Below the pieces are notes generated by a model. It did no database searches. It saw only the letters and a program-made list of their open reading frames with translations, and was not told the origin of the DNA. From Autumnicola sp041679265 (GTDB taxonomy: Bacteria; Bacteroidota; Bacteroidia; Flavobacteriales; Flavobacteriaceae), in the NCBI RefSeq assembly GCF_041679265.1, contig NZ_JBGFSM010000004.1, positions 248,001-312,000 of the forward strand: a stretch of DNA of 64,000 bases, in the 5' to 3' direction. Positions 35,840 to 44,829 of this stretch are shown one piece after another. Position numbers and translations under genes: made by a program. The first letter of the stretch is position 1, and the number at the start of each line of letters is the position of its first letter.

Positions 35840-37188
35840 TCAAGGATTTGATTAGCATCCTGCCGCAGATTATCGTGCTGCTTACGGCTATGGCCTCTCT
35901 GGTCTTTGAAATGCGCCATAAAGCCACGGGAAGCCTGGTGACATTAATTATAGGTCTTGCAGGATCAGCTGGCCTGGCTATTACCCAGCTGGGAACCGTA
36001 AAAACCGCTTTTTCTGAAACTTTTCGCATTGATGATCTCAGCCTCTGGGCGGTCATAATCCTTTGCGGTACCGGAATTTTGTCGGCACTCCTTATGCGAC
36101 AGGAGCTAAAGAAAACCGACAGAGAGGGCACTCTTTATAGCCTGGTAGCTTTTTCAACACTGGGTTCTTTGCTTTTAGCAGGTAGCGGCGACCTTATGTT
36201 CCTGATTCTTGGAGTGCTTATTAACAGTCTCGGCGGATTTGCGATGGCGGCTTACCCCAAAACTGATAAAGCTACTGAGGGTTCTATCAAGTATTTTGTA
36301 TATGCTTCTGTAACAGGTGCGATTATGCTTTTTGGACTCACTTACTGGGCGGGGATTGCCGGATCTACATATATCAAAGATCTCTCCGAAATTGATTCAC
36401 AGCCTTTTGTACTTCTGATAGGATTTGGCGGAATGCTTGCCGGCCTGGGCTATGCAGCTTCTCTTTTTCCGTTTCATTTCTGGACGCCAGATACTTTTGA
36501 AGGAGCTCCGGTATCGGTAGCCGCACTTTTATCGGTGACCCCAAAGATCGGAGCGTTTTTTGCCCTGGCACAGGTTATGAAAGACCTTCCTCCTTTGCTG
36601 GACTGGAATCTAATTCTTGCAATTACTGCTGTTCTTTCCATGACCTTCGGAAACATTGTCGCTCTGTGGCAAAAAAATATGGTAAGGTTAATGGCTTATT
36701 CTACAGTAGCGCAGGCTGGCTATTTCCTTTTAGGAGTAGTGGCCCTAAATAAAAGTGAGCTTGCAATATCGGGATTAGTGATCTTCAGTCTCGCTTATGC
36801 CGCTATGAATATTGGAGCTTTTTCGGTGATTCAGAAAACCGGAAGCAACTTCACATATATTGAAGGCCTTGCCCGAAAAAAACCGTTTATGGCCGTAGCC
36901 ATGCTGCTTTTCCTCTTATCTCTGGTGGGAATTCCTCCTCTTGCGGGTTTCGCTGGAAAATTTCTGTTATTTGGCTCGGCTATGGATGCTAATTATACCT
37001 GGCTCGCCATCGCGGCAATTATTAACAGCGTTATTTCCCTGGCCGTGTACCTTAGAATTATATTCCCGATGTTCTATAGAAAGGAACCTATTTATAGTTT
37101 TCCCTCTTCGGGCCTTATAAAAATGGTTTACACGGTGTGTTTTATAGTGACCGTTTTAGCCGGAATTTTATTGAGGTTCTTAGTCTAG
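35836..37188 (+). CDS. nuoN: NuoN-like antiporter-type membrane subunit
   Basis: This 450-residue protein is the last gene of the operon. Family signatures include FPFHFWTPDTFEGAPVSVAA, NMVRLMAYSTVAQAGYFLLG and VGIPPLAGFAGKFLLF. Together with NuoL, M and K it would give four antiporter-like ion channels. It ends at a TAG codon. No nuoC, E, F, G or I gene follows; about 800 bp of apparently empty DNA comes next. Confidence 0.94.
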   Translation: MIKDLISILPQIIVLLTAMASLVFEMRHKATGSLVTLIIGLAGSAGLAITQLGTVKTAFSETFRIDDLSLWAVIILCGTGILSALLMRQELKKTDREGTLYSLVAFSTLGSLLLAGSGDLMFLILGVLINSLGGFAMAAYPKTDKATEGSIKYFVYASVTGAIMLFGLTYWAGIAGSTYIKDLSEIDSQPFVLLIGFGGMLAGLGYAASLFPFHFWTPDTFEGAPVSVAALLSVTPKIGAFFALAQVMKDLPPLLDWNLILAITAVLSMTFGNIVALWQKNMVRLMAYSTVAQAGYFLLGVVALNKSELAISGLVIFSLAYAAMNIGAFSVIQKTGSNFTYIEGLARKKPFMAVAMLLFLLSLVGIPPLAGFAGKFLLFGSAMDANYTWLAIAAIINSVISLAVYLRIIFPMFYRKEPIYSFPSSGLIKMVYTVCFIVTVLAGILLRFLV

Positions 37189-38001
37189 ATTATCCAGTTT
37201 TCTTCTGCGAAACATTCTCCCATTTTCCCTGTTGCATCAGGATTATACCGGCAAAGGAGGCTACTAAAGCTAAACGATTCACAAAACCCACCTTTTGAAA
37301 TTAATTCTCTACACTCTCAATTAGCGTCGGCTTCGTTTTCATACTTGTTTTTTAGAAAAATTTCACCCAGAACTAGTTGTAAAATCCATTTAGGCCCAGG
37401 CGCGAGTTATAGCGCTTCTTCAGGATTAAATATAGAATTAGTGATAGCCACAGAAGGAATAGGAAAGGGCACTTTAAACTTATCCTTACTAAATAAATGC
37501 TGGTCCAAATTTTTTCACCTTGTTCTCAGGAAATACTTAATACCAATGGAAAGAAAAAAGTAAGAGTAAGCACTTCCAGCATTTTATTTTCGCAGCCGTA
37601 AACAGGATATAACGAGCGCGAATATTCGTTATACATAATTTCCATTATGCTTTTTACCCCCTTCTTCTCTCCTTTCCTATGCCTTTGTCAGGCAGGGATC
37701 ATCCACTTTGAACATAATTTTATTATTGCACGAAGGTTTTGAATATAAATAATATTGAAGTCTACTTCTTTGATACTCAAATAGTCTTTATCATGTATCT
37801 TCTTCGTGTTGTAATTGTTCAAAAATTCTGCGCGTCAAAACTTTTATATATTTCATTTTCTATCCTACAACTTTTGTATTAGCTCTAATAATTTACGCAT
37901 TTGCCCCTAAATTCATAATGCTCATGTATTATTACCCTGCAAGTTCTAACCTGATTAATGGAAGGCCTATTTGTGTTCTTCAACTTTTTTGAACCTCTAA
38001 T
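37189..38001. other. Intergenic stretch, no gene recognised
   Basis: About 810 bp between convergent nuoN and the DUF2231 gene. A 72-codon plus-strand frame (37345-37563) has no family resemblance and low-complexity flanks, so I leave it out. I see no strong terminator hairpin and no RNA fold I recognise. Confidence 0.5.
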
Positions 38002-38676
38002 TTAATGAGAATGTCCTTCATTTGCTTGGTGTCCTCCTTGGTCTTCATTTCCTAAAAAATCAACTTGTGGTCCCACACCCTCAATATACACCAGTTGTGA
38101 TCCATAGTGGCCGGCCTGGGAGACAGCATATGCGGAAAGCAGAATCACCAGTGAAACGCCTATTTCAAATTTCCTGTTCTGTTTTAAGCCAAAGAGACTT
38201 ACCAGTTTTAGTACGGCTCCCGTGGCACTGGACCAGAGAACCCAGGTGGCATAAGTATCGTGGTGTTCCAATACTTTTTTAGCCGTTTCGGTAAGACCTT
38301 CGGTATGGGGATGGACAAAATTGGCAGCAATATAAGCTGCAATAAAACCTGATCCAATAAGCAGCAGGATTACCCAGTCCAATGTACGGTTAAGCCGGAA
38401 TAACTGTAAAAGTTGCAATACCGCTGCGAATATTAGCAGTACCACGGGAAAATGTACAACCAACGGGTGAAGATTGGGAAATTCATTAAAATCTGCAGCC
38501 ACGTCTTCATCTTGAACCGGTGCAGGACTGGCAGGTAAATTACTGTTAACGGCTATTTCAGCCTTTATTCCAGCTTTTGTGGAAGGTGCTATACTTTTAT
38601 TTACTGCAATCGCAGTGTTCACACTACTAAAAGAAAATAGCAGCAATAAGCTACAAAGAATTCTATTTGATTTCAT
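38002..38676 (-). CDS. DUF2231-family membrane protein
   Basis: I choose the ATG at 38676 (MKSNRILCSLLLLFSF), which gives a proper signal sequence; a longer frame from 38793 adds an unlikely Trp/Cys/His-rich leader. The 224-residue product has a signal peptide, a low-complexity linker and a DUF2231 domain starting LHPLVVHFPVVLLIFAAVL, with four helices and conserved membrane histidines (FVHPHTEG, LEHHDTYATW). The C-terminus is His-rich (GGHQANEGHSH), suggesting metal binding. DUF2231 proteins often accompany haem or copper proteins, as here. Function is unknown. Confidence 0.75.
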   Translation of the reverse strand: MKSNRILCSLLLLFSFSSVNTAIAVNKSIAPSTKAGIKAEIAVNSNLPASPAPVQDEDVAADFNEFPNLHPLVVHFPVVLLIFAAVLQLLQLFRLNRTLDWVILLLIGSGFIAAYIAANFVHPHTEGLTETAKKVLEHHDTYATWVLWSSATGAVLKLVSLFGLKQNRKFEIGVSLVILLSAYAVSQAGHYGSQLVYIEGVGPQVDFLGNEDQGGHQANEGHSH

Positions 38677-38860
38677 TTTTGATGGTATTAAATTAGTAAT
38701 TATCCTCCGGCCAATTAAAGCAACCCAGTCCCCATAAATCCAATGATTATAATGGCATAAGCAATATAATAGATCATTTCTTAAAAGCCACATTGCATTT
38801 TTCCTTTTTACTTTGTGTTTTACAACAATCTTTCATTCTTCATCTTTTTTTGTGCCTGCC

Positions 38861-38894
38861 AAGGGAAGGGGCTTTTAATATATACCCTTCCCTT
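38861..38894 (-). terminator. Hairpin terminator after the haem-binding gene
   Basis: AAGGGAAGGG (38861-38870) and CCCTTCCCTT (38885-38894) form a perfect 10-bp stem with a 14-base loop, 59 bp beyond the stop of the haem-binding protein gene. It probably ends the copper operon before the DUF2231 gene. Confidence 0.75.
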
Positions 38895-38952
38895 ACAGGA
38901 CTTTTAAAATACACCCCCATGGAAGGCATCAACTAATTAACAGGTTTTCATA

Positions 38953-39405
38953 TTATAAATTCTTTTTGAGCTGGGACATATAATTAAGAAACTCCTTCTT
39001 TTCTTTTTCAGAAAAAACAGCATCATCGTGAATGAAAGTATAAGAGCTTAAAGGCATCTTTCCATCTTCTACCTGGCTGATGATAGATCGAAGCTTACTG
39101 TTCTTTCGCCGCTCGGAATAATTTTTCCACTCGCTGAAATTCAGTTCCTCCTTTCCTTTATTCACATGGTCTTCTAAAAACCAGGCAACCGGCTGAAGCT
39201 TGTTATACCACGGGTATCTGGTATTGGTGCTATGACAGTCATAACAGGACACGTAAAGCTTTTCTTTCACAAGTGGGGGAACTTCATTTACCCGCGTGAA
39301 ATCCGTGGGCGGCACCTCATCGCTTTGGTTGGGATGCCGCGGTATGAACTGTAATGCCAGAATGAGTATGAAAAATATCCCAAGGGTGATTTTGAGAATT
39401 CTCAA
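38953..39405 (-). CDS. Haem-binding domain protein (Haem_bd family)
   Basis: This 150-residue protein has an N-terminal signal anchor (LKITLGIFFILILALQF) and a single c-type haem motif CYDCH within LYVSCYDCHSTNTRYPWYNKL, followed by PVAWFLEDHVNKGKEELNFSEW. This matches the Haem_bd family common in Bacteroidota. It is probably periplasmic and transfers electrons or senses redox. It follows the DUF3347 gene by 12 bp within the copper cluster. Confidence 0.88.
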   Translation of the reverse strand: MRILKITLGIFFILILALQFIPRHPNQSDEVPPTDFTRVNEVPPLVKEKLYVSCYDCHSTNTRYPWYNKLQPVAWFLEDHVNKGKEELNFSEWKNYSERRKNSKLRSIISQVEDGKMPLSSYTFIHDDAVFSEKEKKEFLNYMSQLKKNL

Positions 39406-39417
39406 GATTCTAAGGTT

Positions 39418-40011
39418 TTATATTTCCTTCTGAACTTCACCGCAGCCGGGCATTTTGCTGCCCATATAAGGATTCTGGATCTCTTTTTCCGTACTTAGCC
39501 ACTGAGCGCCTTTATTATCGTTATACATAGGACAGTACGCCTGGTACAGCTTTCTATTGGTTCCGGTGATAGCAATCATATCGATCATATCCTTGCTTAG
39601 GATATCAAAATGTTCACGCTGATGAGCGATAGCGCTTTCCGAAATATGCTCGGCATGCTCCTTTGCGTCTTCAATGATATCTGTAAGCTCTTGTTGTTCT
39701 TCAGAGGAATAGCTCGCCTTATTAAATTCACCAAGGCTTTCAGCCAGTCTGCCTCCAGCGTTGGCAGCCGCCTCCTGATCATCTTTCACAAGGGCATTTT
39801 TAATATTGAGATAATTGCCGAGCACATTGGCGGCTGCCTGGTTCGAGCCATTTTTTGAAACTGTCTCGCTTCCGTCGGTCCCCTCTTGATGCATTTCGTT
39901 AGATATAGGTTCGGCAGGTTCTTCCTTATCGTTTGAATTCTTACACGATATAGCGCCAAAACTCATTCCGGTAATTAGAATTAAACTTGCGATTTTGCTT
40001 AGGTTTTTCAT
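39418..40011 (-). CDS. DUF3347-family lipoprotein, probable copper-binding
   Basis: This 197-residue lipoprotein (lipobox cysteine near residue 23, FGAISC) has a DUF3347 domain: LGNYLNIKNALVKDDQEAA near the start and YQAYCPMYNDNKGAQWLS at the end, followed by IQNPYMGSKMPGCGEV. The CPM(Y/A)NxxGAxWLS...NPYxGxxMxxCG pattern with two cysteines and methionines is typical of copper-efflux partner domains. It lies 31 bp after the multicopper oxidase. Role in metal transfer is inferred from family and neighbours. Confidence 0.86.
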   Translation of the reverse strand: MKNLSKIASLILITGMSFGAISCKNSNDKEEPAEPISNEMHQEGTDGSETVSKNGSNQAAANVLGNYLNIKNALVKDDQEAAANAGGRLAESLGEFNKASYSSEEQQELTDIIEDAKEHAEHISESAIAHQREHFDILSKDMIDMIAITGTNRKLYQAYCPMYNDNKGAQWLSTEKEIQNPYMGSKMPGCGEVQKEI

Positions 40012-40042
40012 TGTAATTAATAATTTAAGGGTTAAAAAAATA

Positions 40043-42436
40043 TTAAAATCTTGCTGATAATCCGCCCCCTACTCCAAAGCGATTATCATAACTTCCCATT
40101 AAAGAGAAATTTTTGCTTAAAATATATTCCAGGCCAGCCTGCCAGGTAGTTTCAGATTCAAATTTTTTGGCAGGAAGATCATTCACCCAACCAAAGTCCA
40201 TCTGATATTCATATTCTCCATAAAGAGCGATGTGAGGAAAGATCATGGTAGCCTTATAAAAACTGACCTGCGGTCTTAGCTCACTGTCAATTTGAAGTTC
40301 CGAATCTATAAGCAGAGGAAGTAGATATCGCACCCCGCCTATAGCTGTGGTATTGAGGTCTTCCACACTGTCTTCAAAGGTGTTTTCAACATTGATTCCA
40401 CCGAAGAGCCGAAAATAATCATTCAGATACCTTTCATAGGTAAGATCGGCTTCCAGATTCTGGTTCCACCCATATTCGCCCCTAAAGATAAACTGGTTCC
40501 TTATATTGGTGGCCGTGGTATAAAGCTCCGTCATATGGCTGGCGGCGGTAACTTCACCCCAGGTGTACATATGATTGGCTTCGGTGGTTAAATTAGCCAA
40601 AGGATACTCTTTCAACCGCTCATCCCTGGGTGTATCATAACTAAACACCCTTGCCATTCCGCTATTTAGATGATACAAAATATGACAGTGGAAGAACCAG
40701 TCGCCGGTCTCACTGGCATCAAACTCGATAACTACCTTTTGCATGGGAGCGACATCTACCGTATGTTTAAGTGGGGAATATTCACCATTCTTATTCAACA
40801 CCCTGAAGAAATGACCATGTAAATGCATGGGGTGGTGCATCATGGTGAGATTATTAAGAGTAATCCTGGCCACGGTTCCCTGTTCTATCTTGATTTTGTC
40901 AGTTTCTGAAAGTGGCACGCCATTGATACTCCACACGTACCTGTTCATATTCCCCGTGAGGTTAAAAAGCATCTCTCTTACAGGCTTTTCCCCTTCAAAA
41001 GTAGTTTTCACCGGAGATTTCAGAAAATTATAATTAAACTGAGGATTTGCTCCTGTTTTCATATTATCGCCAATCACCTTATCTGCAGGAACGACGTATC
41101 CAAGTTTCATCCCTTCCATGTCCTCATCCTGCATTTCTTCCTTTTCCATATCCATTTGGGCATGATCCATAGCCTGGTGGGCCATTTTAGAAGTATCCTC
41201 TTTCTTCATGTCCATTTTATCCATTTTCATGGCAGGCATGTTGGTTTCCTTCTGGCCCATCTTCTTATTTTCCATGTTCATATTTCCCATATCCATGCTG
41301 TACTTTTTCATTACCTGGATGGAGTCGTTCTTACCGGGCCTGAACTTAGAGGCGGGTGCGCCCATTTTCATGTCCATAGACATCATTCGTTTCATCTTTT
41401 CAATAAGATCGGGCTCAGGAAGCACCGGTGCTTTCACAACAGGCCCCTCTCCCAGGTATGCGGTAGCAGTACCACTACCATCCTGCGCCATCGCCCTCAC
41501 CTCAAGTTTCCCATTTTCAGGTATGGTCACAATAAAATCGTAGGTCTCGGCTACTCCTATCAGGGTTTGATTATGTTTTACAGGAACCACATCTTTCCCG
41601 TCGGCCGAGACCACTAAAGGGTCTTCACCTCCAAAGGTGAGCCAGTAATAAGAAGCCGCCGAGGCATTTACGAATCGTAGCCTCACCTTTTCGCCGGGTT
41701 TGAACTGAGGGTATTCTTGTTTGGCTTCTCCGTTGATAAGAAAAAGATCGTATAGGTTGTCTGAAATTGCAAAATCGGGCATGCGCTGCCAGATCATCTT
41801 CAGTTTAGCACCCACGGCTTTTTCTTTTATAATCTTGTCCCAGCTTTGTATTTGCCCTTTTTTGATCAGATACCACTCATTACCTCTTTTCAGGTTCCTC
41901 AATTGGTTCATCGGGTTCTCATCCATCCAGTCAGAAAGAACAAGCACCAGGTCTTTATCATAGTCAAATTCTTTTTCCTTAGGATTAATCTGGATAGAGC
42001 CATATACTCCCCGTTGCTCCTGTAAACCTGTGTGAGAATGATACCAATAGGTGCCGGTTTGTTTTATAGCGAATTTATACTGAAAGGTTTCCCCAGGTCT
42101 TATTGGAGGGGTGGTTAGGTATGGCACCCCATCGTAAAAATTGGGAAGAATGATTCCGTGCCAGTGCACCGAGGTTTCATGGTCCATCTTATTGGTTACG
42201 TTAATCACGGCGAATTCACCTTCGGTAAAGACAAGGTTTGGCCCTGGAATCTGTCCATTGATGGTCATCGCCTTGACATCCTTGCCTGTAAAGTTTACAG
42301 ATTCATAGTCTATGGTTAGATTGTATTCATGAACGGGCCAGTTATCTACGTTTTCTTCGGTAGGATTTGCGGTTTGTGCAACAAGGTTTATGGAATAATT
42401 AAGGAGTATTAATAATATAGATAGCTTTAATTTCAT
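40043..42436 (-). CDS. Multicopper oxidase fused to a CopB-like outer-membrane domain
   Basis: This 797-residue protein has a signal peptide (about 1-21) and a CopA-type multicopper oxidase. Copper ligands are seen in HWHG (91-94), WYHSH (131-135), HPMHLHGHF, and HCHILYH (583-589). A Met/Asp-rich insert (about 345-450, many MDM and MKM repeats) resembles the copper-binding loops of CopA/PcoA. After the oxidase, residues about 620-797 (EYGWNQNLEADLTYERYLND...FPHIALYGEYEYQMDFG) match the beta-strand-rich C-terminal region of CopB/PcoB and end in an aromatic residue like barrel proteins. CopA and CopB are normally separate proteins. It probably oxidises Cu(I) at the envelope. Confidence 0.9.
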   Translation of the reverse strand: MKLKLSILLILLNYSINLVAQTANPTEENVDNWPVHEYNLTIDYESVNFTGKDVKAMTINGQIPGPNLVFTEGEFAVINVTNKMDHETSVHWHGIILPNFYDGVPYLTTPPIRPGETFQYKFAIKQTGTYWYHSHTGLQEQRGVYGSIQINPKEKEFDYDKDLVLVLSDWMDENPMNQLRNLKRGNEWYLIKKGQIQSWDKIIKEKAVGAKLKMIWQRMPDFAISDNLYDLFLINGEAKQEYPQFKPGEKVRLRFVNASAASYYWLTFGGEDPLVVSADGKDVVPVKHNQTLIGVAETYDFIVTIPENGKLEVRAMAQDGSGTATAYLGEGPVVKAPVLPEPDLIEKMKRMMSMDMKMGAPASKFRPGKNDSIQVMKKYSMDMGNMNMENKKMGQKETNMPAMKMDKMDMKKEDTSKMAHQAMDHAQMDMEKEEMQDEDMEGMKLGYVVPADKVIGDNMKTGANPQFNYNFLKSPVKTTFEGEKPVREMLFNLTGNMNRYVWSINGVPLSETDKIKIEQGTVARITLNNLTMMHHPMHLHGHFFRVLNKNGEYSPLKHTVDVAPMQKVVIEFDASETGDWFFHCHILYHLNSGMARVFSYDTPRDERLKEYPLANLTTEANHMYTWGEVTAASHMTELYTTATNIRNQFIFRGEYGWNQNLEADLTYERYLNDYFRLFGGINVENTFEDSVEDLNTTAIGGVRYLLPLLIDSELQIDSELRPQVSFYKATMIFPHIALYGEYEYQMDFGWVNDLPAKKFESETTWQAGLEYILSKNFSLMGSYDNRFGVGGGLSARF

Positions 42437-42508
42437 CAGATAATTGTTTTAGTGGATTCAATTAATTAAAAGAGCCGCATACAGGCTACAATAATTCTAA
42501 AAACACTT

Positions 42509-42994
42509 CTATATCAAATAAGCTCCAAAATAAATAAAAAGCTGCTCCCTCAATGGCGGTGGATCAATATTAGGAATTGTGGGAGCACTTTTTCTTAAAG
42601 GGATATTTATAGTTACCCGGTCAAAAGAATCAGGAACAGGAAATTGAAAAGTTTTAAAGGAAAAGCAATAGTTTGTGAGCTCATTTTGTCCGTTAACTTT
42701 TAAAATAGTATTGCTGCAACAATCTTTTCCGCTTAAGTTTTCCTTAGAAGATTTCGTCGGAGAAGCCGAACAGCAGGTGTCATCTTTTTTATAAACTGCT
42801 TTATTTATTAATAAATTCCCACAGTAATGGCGACTAATAGAAAATGAAAGAGTCGAAAAGGCTACAGCCAGGGCTAAAAAAAAAGTACTTATATTTTTTA
42901 GAATCTTAGCCACTTCGCAGTTAAAAAGGTTAATATCACAAAAATAAGGAAATCCACCTGGAGAGAAGTTTAAAATTATGGGAAAATATTTCAT
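42509..42994 (-). CDS. HYC_CC_PP family protein
   Basis: The protein shows the three marks that name this Bacteroidota family: HYC in SISRHYCGNLL, a CC pair in DDTCCSAS (and another in GKDCCSN) and PP in NIDPPPLRE near the end. The only ATG gives 161 residues with an awkward leader. A GTG at 42913 would give 134 residues starting with a clean hydrophobic signal (KNISTFFLALAVAFSTLSF), so that start is plausible. The family is found with copper-resistance genes. Function is unknown. Confidence 0.78.
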   Translation of the reverse strand: MKYFPIILNFSPGGFPYFCDINLFNCEVAKILKNISTFFLALAVAFSTLSFSISRHYCGNLLINKAVYKKDDTCCSASPTKSSKENLSGKDCCSNTILKVNGQNELTNYCFSFKTFQFPVPDSFDRVTINIPLRKSAPTIPNIDPPPLREQLFIYFGAYLI

Positions 42995-43041
42995 TTTTTG
43001 TTTCTTAAGAAAATCTTTTAAAAACTTTTCTGCGGAACGTT

Positions 43042-43530
43042 TTAATCTAAAATTTCAGTTACCACAATCTCCCATCTTCCATTTAACTGGTCATCTTCCT
43101 TGTCTTCAACCGTACCATGAAAGCTAACTGCCCTGGGCTGCATCCGGGATAAAACACTGGAAGAAGTCACATTAGAAACCAAAAACTCTTCATTGTTTAG
43201 GATGACCTTCCAGCCATCGTTTACCTTTTCTAACCTCCCTTTTAATAAAACTTCCGCTTTTTTAGCAGAAAATCCATTTTTTCTCACCTCATCCTGAATC
43301 TGGTCTAAGCTTAAATGATTGTTTTCAGAAAGTTCCAGGTGAGCCTTGCCCTCATTTAGGCTTACTTGTACATTTTTAACGCCGTCCATTTTTTTAAGGC
43401 CACGTTCCAGACCGTAGGCGCAGGGCGCGCAGTCCATTCCGAAAACTTCCTGATCTACTTTCTCGATTTGAGCACTGGAGCTGAAGCTACCCAGGGCCAT
43501 TGCTATTAATACTAAAGCTATTTTTTTCAT
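43042..43530 (-). CDS. Exported heavy-metal-associated (HMA) domain protein
   Basis: This 162-residue protein has a signal peptide (about 1-20, cleavage near SSSA-Q) and one HMA domain with the metal site GMDCAPC (cysteines 34 and 37). A C-terminal half of about 75 residues follows (VNDGWKVILNNEEFLVSN...), which is a small beta domain I cannot assign. It probably passes Cu(I) or Hg(II) in the periplasm. It is 28 bp after the outer-membrane protein gene, in the same direction. Confidence 0.85.
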   Translation of the reverse strand: MKKIALVLIAMALGSFSSSAQIEKVDQEVFGMDCAPCAYGLERGLKKMDGVKNVQVSLNEGKAHLELSENNHLSLDQIQDEVRKNGFSAKKAEVLLKGRLEKVNDGWKVILNNEEFLVSNVTSSSVLSRMQPRAVSFHGTVEDKEDDQLNGRWEIVVTEILD

Positions 43531-43558
43531 TGCTTTATTTTTTTAAAATTTGTTTCTA

Positions 43559-44395
43559 TTATAACCAGTAACTTAAATTTAGGGATACCCTGTAATTTTC
43601 TTTAACTGCACCCGGTGATAGATCCTGAACAACGGGAACCAATCCTCCCACCGATATTCCCCATGTGCCATAAAGACCTAAAAAGGAAGGACCTACAAAG
43701 AGCTTTTTACTCCTTGAGTCGTCATAATTTTGCTGGCCTAAATATTTATTCTGGCCTGGGAATTCTGCCAGCGATTCTACAAATATCCTCCAGTCGGGTT
43801 TGGGATAATCACCCATAAAAATATCGGGACGGTATCCTACTACACCACTCATGTAAGGCAAATCTCCAAGTTGTTCGTGCTCTTTTTCGAAATAATACTG
43901 GTAACCTCCCCCAAGCCACGCATACCATGTACGTGAAGCATAACCTGTAGAAATAGCGGCATGTAGAGACTTACTGGTATTAACTCCTGCGCGAATGTCA
44001 TCGGTAGGTGCGGCCACGCCTATCACCGCGGTTCCTTCGAAACGTTTGCCAACGCTGAAGGCATTTGAAAAAAACCGATACCACAGGGAGGTCTCGATAT
44101 TGCTATTTGCCGGCATATTACTGTTACCCCGGGTTCTGGGCGCATTTTCCAGGGGCTCGATCATGGTTGGGGTAGTAAGGTTTACCTGAAGATCCTCGGT
44201 GATACCGTAAGAGAACAGGTATCGCAGCATATACGAACTACCCCCTTCGGTTCCCAGGCTCATTCCTGCGACATTCAGATCTACACCACCTTTTGCAAGG
44301 GTGGGGGTTTGCAGGCCGTATAGAGGTCCGTGACCCTGAGAAAAAATGATATTCGTAGAAAAAAGCAGTATCAGCACTGCCACATATTTATACAT
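43559..44395 (-). CDS. Predicted outer-membrane beta-barrel protein of metal cluster
   Basis: This 278-residue protein has a signal peptide (ends ...NIIFSQ) and amphipathic beta strands throughout, with a terminal aromatic segment (VSLNLSYWL). Such proteins are usually labelled 'transporter' and recur in Bacteroidota next to MerT-like and HMA genes. The N-terminus GHGPLYGLQTPTLAKGGVDL is typical. No ligand is known. It follows the MerT-like gene by 9 bp. Confidence 0.72.
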   Translation of the reverse strand: MYKYVAVLILLFSTNIIFSQGHGPLYGLQTPTLAKGGVDLNVAGMSLGTEGGSSYMLRYLFSYGITEDLQVNLTTPTMIEPLENAPRTRGNSNMPANSNIETSLWYRFFSNAFSVGKRFEGTAVIGVAAPTDDIRAGVNTSKSLHAAISTGYASRTWYAWLGGGYQYYFEKEHEQLGDLPYMSGVVGYRPDIFMGDYPKPDWRIFVESLAEFPGQNKYLGQQNYDDSRSKKLFVGPSFLGLYGTWGISVGGLVPVVQDLSPGAVKENYRVSLNLSYWL

Positions 44396-44404
44396 AACGC
44401 GTAT

Positions 44405-44803
44405 TTAAATTCCAAACAATCTTTGAAGGGGGAACAGTAGATAGGCTGAAAATAATCCTATCAGGTAAAGAACAAATGAGAGCCAAAGGATGCGTTTGCT
44501 CCATTTCGCGGCTGTATCGCAAGCGGTTTCATTTCCATTTTCGTCTATTTCACAGGTCTGTTCCCTTTTTCTCCCGTAGAACAACCAGAAATTAAAACCT
44601 ATCATCACACCGGCAATCAAAAAGGTCCAGCCTTTATATTTACTCAGGCTAAATAACCAGGGAATATCTGAAGCCAGCCCGGCCACCACGGCTCCCATTC
44701 CCAGCGCGACCAGAAGTGAAGGAAGCGCGCAGCATAAAAGCGTGGACACCGAGGTGAAAAGGGATCCTATACTTACAAAATCTTCTTTTATTTTTGTAAA
44801 CAT
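44405..44803 (-). CDS. MerT/MerC-like metal transporter
   Basis: This 132-residue inner-membrane protein has four predicted helices. The first carries the vicinal cysteine pair LLCCALPSLLVALGMGA, as in MerT/MerC mercury importers. A cytoplasmic or periplasmic loop has two more cysteines (QTCEIDENGNETACDTA). It would take metal from the HMA protein encoded next to it. In this copper-dominated cluster the metal could be Cu or Hg. The family is reasonably clear; the substrate is not. Confidence 0.8.
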   Translation of the reverse strand: MFTKIKEDFVSIGSLFTSVSTLLCCALPSLLVALGMGAVVAGLASDIPWLFSLSKYKGWTFLIAGVMIGFNFWLFYGRKREQTCEIDENGNETACDTAAKWSKRILWLSFVLYLIGLFSAYLLFPLQRLFGI

Positions 44804-44829
44804 CGTTCAAGTTTTAAAAATTAGGTTTT

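Noticed and set aside
37345..37563. 72-codon plus-strand ORF after nuoN
   Set aside because: No motif, no family resemblance, surrounded by low-complexity intergenic DNA.
38677..38793. Upstream extension of the DUF2231 protein
   Set aside because: The added 39 residues are Trp/Cys/His-rich and would hide a clean signal peptide that begins at 38676.
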